From Calvatia gigantea (Eukaryota > Basidiomycota > Agaricomycetes > Agaricales > Lycoperdaceae), in the NCBI GenBank assembly GCA_025093985.1, contig JACAAK010000002.1, forward strand, positions 1,612,001 to 1,676,000: a stretch of DNA of 64,000 nucleotides. Direction: 5' to 3'. The notes under the pieces were generated by a model. It saw only the letters and a list, made by a program, of their open reading frames with translations. It did no database searches and was not told where the DNA came from. The translations under genes were made by a program, and so were the position numbers. This document shows, one piece after another, positions 57,146-64,000 of this stretch (its first letter is position 1; every line of letters starts with the position of its first letter).

Positions 57146-58965
57146 ATGGCCACACCTGTCGCTTGCCAGAGCGACTCCTGTCCCAATGGAAATCCGCCTT
57201 CTCGACTGGAATGTCCGACATGCAACAAGTTGAACCAAGTCCTTAACTCCTCGTGCCCAGCAGTTACTAACTTGTTCGTGGATTAGGCTCGGTATTAAAG
57301 GATCGTTCTTCTGCGGCCAAGAGTGTTTTAAGGGTGCCTGTGAGTATCAGCCGATTGCCAGGCCAGATGTACTTTTTTTTTTACTCTTTTGAGCAGGGGT
57401 ATATACTTCTTTGAATTACTTGAGTGATAGTTGTACGGGACTCAATTCCGTCTGGTTAGAAAAAGCATAAAGTCATCCACGATCTGGCAAACCCGGGTGC
57501 ATTGCTAGCGAATTCAGGTACACCGTTATCAGCTTTTTCATGACCCAAGTAAAATTCATATGTTGATGCAGGCAATTCGTATGTTCCATGGCCTACGTTC
57601 CAATACACGGGATCTTTGCGACCATTATATCCTTTGTCACCAAGACGTGAAGTTCCTGCACATATACCCCGACCTGATTATGCAGAAGATGGTGAGTCGG
57701 ATGTGTGGGATTCGATGGGCGTTCTGCAACATCATCACAGGTATTCCCAAGTCAGAGATGCGCCAAATTGGTCAGCCTCCTCGTATTTTGAGCCCAGGAG
57801 AACAGGAGAAAATGCGCACAGTGTGTCGAGTGAGTTTTTCCGTGTTTTCCCGTACCATCGGTGACTCTATCGTGGCCAACAGTTAGCAAGGGAAGTTCTC
57901 AATATTGCGGCCGCCGCTATTCGACCAGGCATTACCACCGATGAGATTGACGAAATTGTACACAATGCCACCATCGAACGAAATGCTTACCCCTCGCCGC
58001 TGAATTACCGCAATTTCCCAAAATCTGTTTGCACGTACACTACACTCTCCTTATGACTGGATCGTTTCTTTTGGTTGATGGGGCCTATCTCCTAGCTCGG
58101 TAAACGAGGCTATCTGCCACGGCATTCCTGACAAAAGGAAACTCCTGGAGGGAGATATTGTCAACATCGGTAACTACGTTGTCTTCTATGTCCATAGGGG
58201 TGCTGACACGTACATGGGCAGACGTAACGTTATACTATGAAGGCAAGTAAGCCCATGTGACTCTTGTTCTTTTAGTAACGATCGTGGTCAGGCTTCCATG
58301 GAGATCTCAATGAAACATATGCTGTCGGCGAAATCGACGAAGATTCCAAGAAGCTTATCCGTACCACCAGGGAAGCACTTGATGCTGCTATCGCGATGTG
58401 CAAGCCTGGTGCTCTATTCCGCGAAATCGGGAAAGTTATGTAAGTCACGATTGTCTTCAACTCCGTCCTCCATCACTTCTCAGTACTCTTGTCGTAGTGA
58501 ACCGATTGCACGATCAAATGGTTGTGCTGTCGTTCGCACATACACAGGCCACGGCATCAATGACCTATTCCATCCTTCACCCAATATTCCTCATTATGCG
58601 AAAAACAAGGCTGTTGGCACAATGAAACCTGGAATGGTTAGTCTAACGATCCATGCCTTGTTACACTTGCCTAACAAATACGTAGTGCTTTACAATAGAG
58701 CCGGTAAATACTACATCGATCTTCATTTTATCTTCGCTGACCGCTTTGCCTTCAAAGATGCTCAACCTTGGGCACAATTGGGGTGACGTCCATTGGCCCG
58801 ATAACTGGACTGCCACGACTGTTGACGGAAAACGCAGTGCGCAATTCGAGGAGACACTTCTGTACGTATCCAAAATGGGGCGTTGTATCCAGATGCTCAT
58901 TGCCCATCAGTGTCACGGAGACTGGTGTCGAAAATTTGACCGTAGGCAAGGAACAGAATGTATAG
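57146..58965 (+). CDS. MAP1: Methionine aminopeptidase 1
   Basis: This enzyme removes the initiator Met from nascent proteins at the ribosome. The N-terminal zinc-finger region reads [43 protein letters not shown]. The catalytic pita-bread domain reads [50 protein letters not shown], then [17 protein letters not shown] with both Asp ligands. Next come [17 protein letters not shown] (His ligand), FTIEPML (Glu ligand) and [16 protein letters not shown] (Glu ligand in VTETG), ending GKEQNV. About twelve exons are read. The FTIEP codons come from an 18-nt exon. There is no frame break. Confidence 0.92.
58686..58703 (+). other. 18-nt microexon of the MetAP1 gene
   Basis: TGCTTTACAATAGAGCCG encodes CFTIEP between an ACGTAG acceptor and a gtaaat donor. 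It joins MKPGM to [13 protein letters not shown], giving the family pattern GMxFTIEPM. Flanking introns are 58637-58685 (49 nt) and 58704-58757 (54 nt), both phase 0. Confidence 0.82.
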
Positions 58966-59124
58966 GATGTGCATTAAAAATCATCAACATCTACGGGTCC
59001 ACGATTCAGTTGATTACCAGAGGACATGGGACTGGATTGTACGAGTATCGAAGCATATACTTAAACTTTAAGGAGAAAGGGAGGGTTAAGGTGGGGGCGA
59101 GGTGTCAACGTGTCACGCGACATT

Positions 59125-61862
59125 TTATTCGCGTCGTCTCCTACGCAAAATTTCTGAATTCAAGTTCTGAGTAGCAGAGCAGAATTCTTCCTGGCGTTCA
59201 ACCGCTGCAATGCGTTTTATGTCGACGTTATCGGATAGGCTTTCCCTACGTTTCCTATGTCTGTTGGAGGTGTGTAAATCGTAAATAACCTCCGAAGACG
59301 TCTCAGGAGCACTCGCCGAAAAGTCTTGCTTTGCGTTCATAGATGTTATGTGACTCTGCCTGAGCCTTTGTAGGTCGGCGTAAGAGCTCTGGCGACTTTT
59401 TAACTTGGCATTGGATTCCTCGTTGGAGGCAACAATCCCTACAACATTGTCGTAATCACCAGTGTCTTCGTCGTCTGTCTCATCTGGAGTTCCAATGCGG
59501 CTGGCCTCGTCGCCCGAGAAGCCAGACCAGGCAGAAGTTCCACGTTTGGCGCTACGACTCCACCCGAAAAGCCGTTCATCAATCCAAGTCATGGGGTGGG
59601 TGAGGCCTAGACCTTGGGCATCCACTGCACCTGTACTACTCTTTCGACGCCATAAACCGGGTGTCCCTGTAGACGGAGGTACGCTTGCGGAAGGCACGAG
59701 AATTCGGGACTTGAACGAAACAAAATGAGCTTAGATTATTGGAGATAAGGTAGAGTACCAGGTCTCACCTGATTGAAATCCTCATACAGTTTTGGTCCAA
59801 ACGCATTGATAACAGCGGCCACTTCATTTGCTAGCTGGATACGCGTTTCCTTTGCCTTATTCAGAGAGCGCTGTTGACCCGGGATAAGGGCAATGATCAA
59901 TGGCGGTAAAGACCTGCGAAAGTCAAAATGACGGAAAGGTGGTGGTGTTTCAGATACTCACTTGAGAACATCCATGCCTGCTTCACCGAATTTAAGGGCT
60001 GCGTAGTTCATAAAAGGAAGGGTAATGATGACGAGGAAAGGTGTCGCGAAGCGCCACAGCATTGGCGCATTCGCCTTGATAGAGATCAAAATTGCGAGCA
60101 CTGCGTAAATGGTGTATAGGACAGGTGTAATACCCAAGGCAATCAGGATTTTCCATGTCGCCAACACGTCACGACCGGCAATCTTGACGACTGAAGCAGC
60201 GAGAGCCTCTAAGGATATCCTGTTTGAGTTGATTACGCATTTCATTCATGGGGGGCTCACCTTTAGCTTTCCTCCTTGAGAGCAGGGAGGCAGTGATAAA
60301 CATTGGGGCATTGAGAATGGTTCCCGGTAAAGCAAGTATAGTCCATATTGTGAGGAGGATGGCACGATAAGTGAGGAGTCCAAGGTTCTTCCAGGTTGCT
60401 TTTTTAGCGCGCGGAACCTACACAGTATTCGCCGGTTGGTGACAATAATAGAATGGTATCGTCGCGTACCTGATGATCGCGTAATCCAAGATCCCTAAGA
60501 AGGCGATTGTACTTCAAAACGTCGGTGCGCAGCTTCTGTACCCTCGGCTCATCTTTGAAGTGGACGTATCCTTCAAGCAGCCGTCGATTGAGTTCTACGA
60601 CTTGCCCTAGGGTGAGGTGTTGGCCAGGAGTCTTGTAAAGACGGCGAACAGCTTGAATCAACTGAGGTGTCGTGAGTCCTTCCTCGTCTGAAACTGGGTT
60701 TCCGAGACTCACCATTAGTGTGTCGTAATCAGGTGCTCGAATGGTGACAGTTTTAAGACCATCGTAAATGAGATCCAGGAATTTCGACACGGCTTCTCGT
60801 TTCTGTGCGCCACCTTGTTTGAACATTTCCGCGTATTCAGGGGGAACGTCCAGCGCGCTTCCAAATTCCACAACAGCACGAGAACGGAATCGGTGGGCAT
60901 GGAAGTAGGATAGCCCCACAGGAACGATCTTTACTTTGATGCTGGAATCGTTTGCCATTGCACCGAGAGCCATAATAGAAACACCAGCTTTGAGAGGTAA
61001 AAGGTCGGTACGATCGTGACTCCCGCCTGTGGAAATATAAGTGATGAATAAAAAAAAGGGGACACGACCATTACCCTCAGGGAAAATGCCAATTCCTCCA
61101 CCAGCTGTGAGACACTGATAGACATGGCGGTACATATCTTGCTGGTCGACATATTGCATCTTTTTGAACTCTAAACCGGAGATACCGTCCTGACGCAACT
61201 CGGTAACTTTTTCCTTAATTCTTGAGGTGCCTTTCCCGCTCTCTCCGCCAAATTCACGCTTTATCCGTAACTCGGTGTCTGAGAGAACTTCGCTGACCTC
61301 AGCCACCGGGGAATTGACGGATTTCGGAAGCATGATTTGCATTTTCGGAGTGAATTCTTTCGTGAATCGGGTTCCTTCCCCCAAAACAAGGCAGGGGTCA
61401 TTGGGCGACAACCATATACGACCAGTTCCAGGTGTGGCAGAGTCGGCAGCACGAGCAACAGGAACTAGTGAAGTTGTCAGTTCATCACCAGCAGTTGACT
61501 TGGTATGACGTACTGCTATCCATAAGGCGAGCAAAAAAACCGACCCACTTCCTTGACATACTTTTCGCTGCCGTCAGGAACTGGACCTTTCTGTGTGTTT
61601 CGCGGTATACCTCAAGCGACAATAACAGTGGATCAAGAAACTGGATTGGTGGGTATAAGGTTGAGGATATGATAGTGGTGTGACATACCTGGTTATTGTG
61701 AGGTGCACCAACGAAAATGACGGGTCCATCTCGCGGAATATTGAATGCGCCCCGAGGTCGGATCTCCCTAAAGAAAATTTGGGTAATGGTCCTCCAAAAA
61801 AGCATAACTGCGTCATATTTAAGGGATTGCCGCTTATCCAAGCGTTTGGCGGGAGAGGTCAT
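59125..61862 (-). CDS. SCT1: Glycerol-3-phosphate/dihydroxyacetone-phosphate acyltransferase
   Basis: This ER membrane enzyme carries out the first step of glycerolipid synthesis (Sct1/Gpt2 type). It reads [24 protein letters not shown]-like leader, [23 protein letters not shown] (PlsC block I, His and Asp), [20 protein letters not shown], a long insertion, [20 protein letters not shown] (block III region), [20 protein letters not shown], then membrane spans near the C-terminal half ([54 protein letters not shown]). The tail is Ser-rich and probably phosphorylated, ending LRRRRRE. About six introns are read. The frame is intact. Sct1 and Gpt2 cannot be separated by eye. Confidence 0.9.
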
Positions 61863-62227
61863 GGCGGATGACGGGGAGAGAAAGGAGGAGTAGGCGGAGA
61901 GGGGTTTGGTGTGGAGTGCTGTGTTGACGTGCCTCAGTGAGATCTTGTCTTGTTAACAATTGAACCTGATCAAACCGCATCACCTTGCCAGCCTAACAAG
62001 GACAAATATCTCTGAACAGCGACTTAAGACCCTCACCTCGAGGGGTTTGGTTCATTTGTGGGTGGACTCTTTCAAGGAAATAACTTCTGATAGGCTTGTG
62101 ACGGCGATGTCGACGTCATAAGAAGGAAGCACTCCAAAGGTCACAGGCCACAAACTTGAAGATCAAATCTAGCCAGCAGGTAATTTATAAGTACAAAGGG
62201 GGGAAAGGCTAGGAAATTAAGCGAGGA
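61863..62227. other. Intergenic, no gene seen
   Basis: This is 365 bp between the acyltransferase promoter and the 3' end of the XMAP215-like gene. Nothing is recognised. Confidence 0.45.
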
Positions 62228-64000
62228 TCAAGGTTCCGACGACATTCTTGGGGTTGTCGGAGTTGTTCGTCCTTGGGAGGATCCGTTACTCAAGACACTT
62301 GAGCGATACTGGAATATGTCATGCAATCGTGACAGCTTCTCATGGTTTTCAACTTTATTTGCCGCATTGGTTGAGCGGCGAGGCGACGTTTCAACGGTAG
62401 TCTGTGCCCCTTCACGGCTGTTGGACTCCAATTCTGTGGCTCAAACAATTAGATAACTACAAACAAAACAAGGAGATCAGACTGACTTGATAACGTATCA
62501 GCCACAGCGATTTCTCGCTCTTGGTCCTCCGCAGCTCGGCTTGCGAGGGCACGATTGATGTATTTCCGGAATGCAGCACCAGTCGACTCCAGCATCTTTT
62601 CAACACGCGGGCGCTTGTGAGGGTGAGCTTTCAAGAAGTGGTGGAGCTCCGTGATGCCTTCTTTGTGCAGGGCTCCCGTGGTTTCACTGGAGATATGTCC
62701 AATGATGGTAAGGAGCTGGGCATCAGGATCCGGTTCTTCTGTAGGAGGCGCAAAAACGGAAGATGAACTTGGACTCGTGGGGTGACTTGTCCGTTGTCGG
62801 CTTGAAACGGACTCTTGTGGTGAGATGGGGCGTGAGGAGACAGGAGAGAGAGATCCTGTCGGTTGTTCAGAATTATGGCCGTTATTACGGCGGCTTGTTG
62901 ATTCAGGAATACGAGAAGAGCTCGAGTTCAGGATGCGATAGACGTAGGGGTAGACAATTGTGGCAGAAGGGTCATCGAACGACGCGGAAAGTAGGTCGTA
63001 CACATCATCTCCGTGGTGCCCTGGGAATATTTAGAAGCCAATTTTGAGATACAAACTCAAATACTTACCTACAACATGTTGTATAATCACTTTGATCGTA
63101 CGAAGGGGCATATCCCCACAAGGAACTTTATTCGTTGCCCGAGCTCGCCAATCATTTGGCGGAACAGACTGCAGGAAATGCTCAATTGCTGGAAACAATT
63201 CAACCGGGTCAAGATGTCCCTCCCCGAGGTCTTGAGGAATATTTCGTGCCAATTTCCAAACACATTTCAAAACCAACTCGGCTACTTTGGCCTCTTTGGA
63301 TTCCGGAAGTGTTGCGTTACTTGGGAAGGGTTTGACGATCTGAAGTAATAAAGCAAATAGCGCCCTATGAAATTGGATTAGTCCAGGGGTAAGTTGAAGG
63401 TAAGACAAACACTTGCTTGAAAATAGACATCCGTCGACCCGTGGCGAACAGCCGGAGAATGATCATGTTGATAAATCGCGAGAGGTCCTTAATCTTCTTG
63501 GTTGGGCTATCATCCGTTTCCAGCAACCGGAGCGTCAGTTCCTCCAATAAAGATGTAAGGATATCCACCGTTAATGATTCCGCGAGGATTCTGTGATCGC
63601 AAAAATTGTTAAGCGTTTGAATCAGGTGCTTCGCAAGCCGGAAGTTTTCATCAGCCACCAACTCTTCTGGTCGCTCAAAAACGTGTGCCATTTGCAATGT
63701 GATAGACTCAATGAGACCCTCCGTGTGTTCCGCTAGTTCACGGTATTGGGGATTAGAGGGACCCGCTTCTGGTCCAACGACAAGAATTTTCTGTATCTTC
63801 TTCAGTGCATCAACGCTCCGCGAAGGGTCGCTACTGAGGATGGTGGAGATTGTAAGGGTTATATCTTCCGATCCATCTACTGGCGTTTGCAGATCATAGT
63901 GATCGTATCGATGGGGTTGTAATGCTTCCTGGTGTGCGGTGGCTGGTGAGGCATCGGGTTGTTCCTGATATGTAGGTCCCTCAGGTATATTCGTTGATAT
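62228..64000 (-). CDS. XMAP215/Stu2/Alp14 microtubule polymerase, C-terminal part
   Basis: This is a TOG-array protein that speeds microtubule growth at plus ends and spindle poles. The visible part starts at the window edge inside a linker, then LTISTILSSDPSRSVDALKK, FRLAKHLIQTLNNFCDHRIL, ILTSLLEELTLRLLETDDSP, LSRFINMIILRLFATGRRMS-IFKALFALLLQIVKPF, ELVLKCVWKLARNIP and MPLRTIKVIIQHVV, then GDDVYDLLSASFDDP. This is the helical C-terminal domain of the CKAP5-like proteins. A Ser-rich linker and a C-terminal helix (LLTIIGHISSETTGALHKEG, LHHFLKAHPHKRPRVEKML) follow, ending PTTPRMSSEP. Three introns are read. The N-terminal TOG domains lie beyond the window. Confidence 0.85.

Overview
This window reads as nuclear DNA of a basidiomycete fungus, most likely an agaricomycete (mushroom-type) species. 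The genes are closely packed on both strands. Nearly every gene is cut by many short introns of about 46-76 nt with GT-AG ends and CTAAC/CTGAC-like branch sites. The recognisable proteins are fungal housekeeping proteins. No bacterial operons, CRISPR arrays, rRNA genes or convincing tRNA genes were seen.

Layout. 0-7 kb: the 3' part of dipeptidyl peptidase III (+), a PTC7-type PP2C phosphatase (-) and a leucine-rich-repeat protein with a long disordered tail (-). 7.2-13 kb: a complete 1,3-beta-glucan synthase (FKS, +). 13.6-16.1 kb: two uncharacterised multi-pass membrane proteins. 16.5-22.3 kb: a UbiA-type prenyltransferase, an FHIP (RAI16-like) dynein-adaptor subunit and a DNAJC9-like J protein. 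22.9-24.5 kb: a class-I type glutamine synthetase-like enzyme. 25.7-30.8 kb: a repeat-rich block with three tandem copies of a PAP2-family (dolichyldiphosphatase-like) phosphatase gene plus its 5' flank, and a small inverted-repeat element. 31-36.6 kb: a UPF0658-type Golgi membrane protein, a SET-domain methyltransferase-like protein and a short-chain dehydrogenase. 36.8-40.7 kb: a long, mostly disordered protein. 42-45.5 kb: an EMB8/YheT-type alpha/beta hydrolase, an RWD-domain (Gir2/RWDD1-like) protein and a small unknown. 46.4-52.1 kb: small Cys-containing proteins, an agaricomycete-type hypothetical and a cyclin of the transcription-CDK class. 53-54.6 kb: eIF2B alpha. 56-59 kb: a 206-residue orphan and methionine aminopeptidase 1. 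59.1-61.9 kb: glycerol-3-phosphate acyltransferase (SCT1/GPT2 type). 62.2-64 kb: the C-terminal part of an XMAP215/Stu2/Alp14 microtubule polymerase, cut by the window edge.

Three threads deserve attention. First, microexons: exons of 6, 11, 15 and 18 nt can be placed in three conserved enzymes (DPP III, PTC7-like, MetAP1). Each restores a conserved family motif, and in PTC7 and MetAP1 that motif includes metal-ligand residues. ORF-based gene finding would miss them. Second, at about a dozen places, mostly in otherwise well-conserved genes, the reading frame is broken by exactly one surplus nucleotide, always +1 and never -1. This points to unpolished long-read insertion errors, or less likely to something biological. 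Third, several introns start with GC rather than GT.

Gene boundaries were built by hand from reading-frame continuity, splice signals and family knowledge. N-termini and some small exons are therefore less certain than the family assignments.
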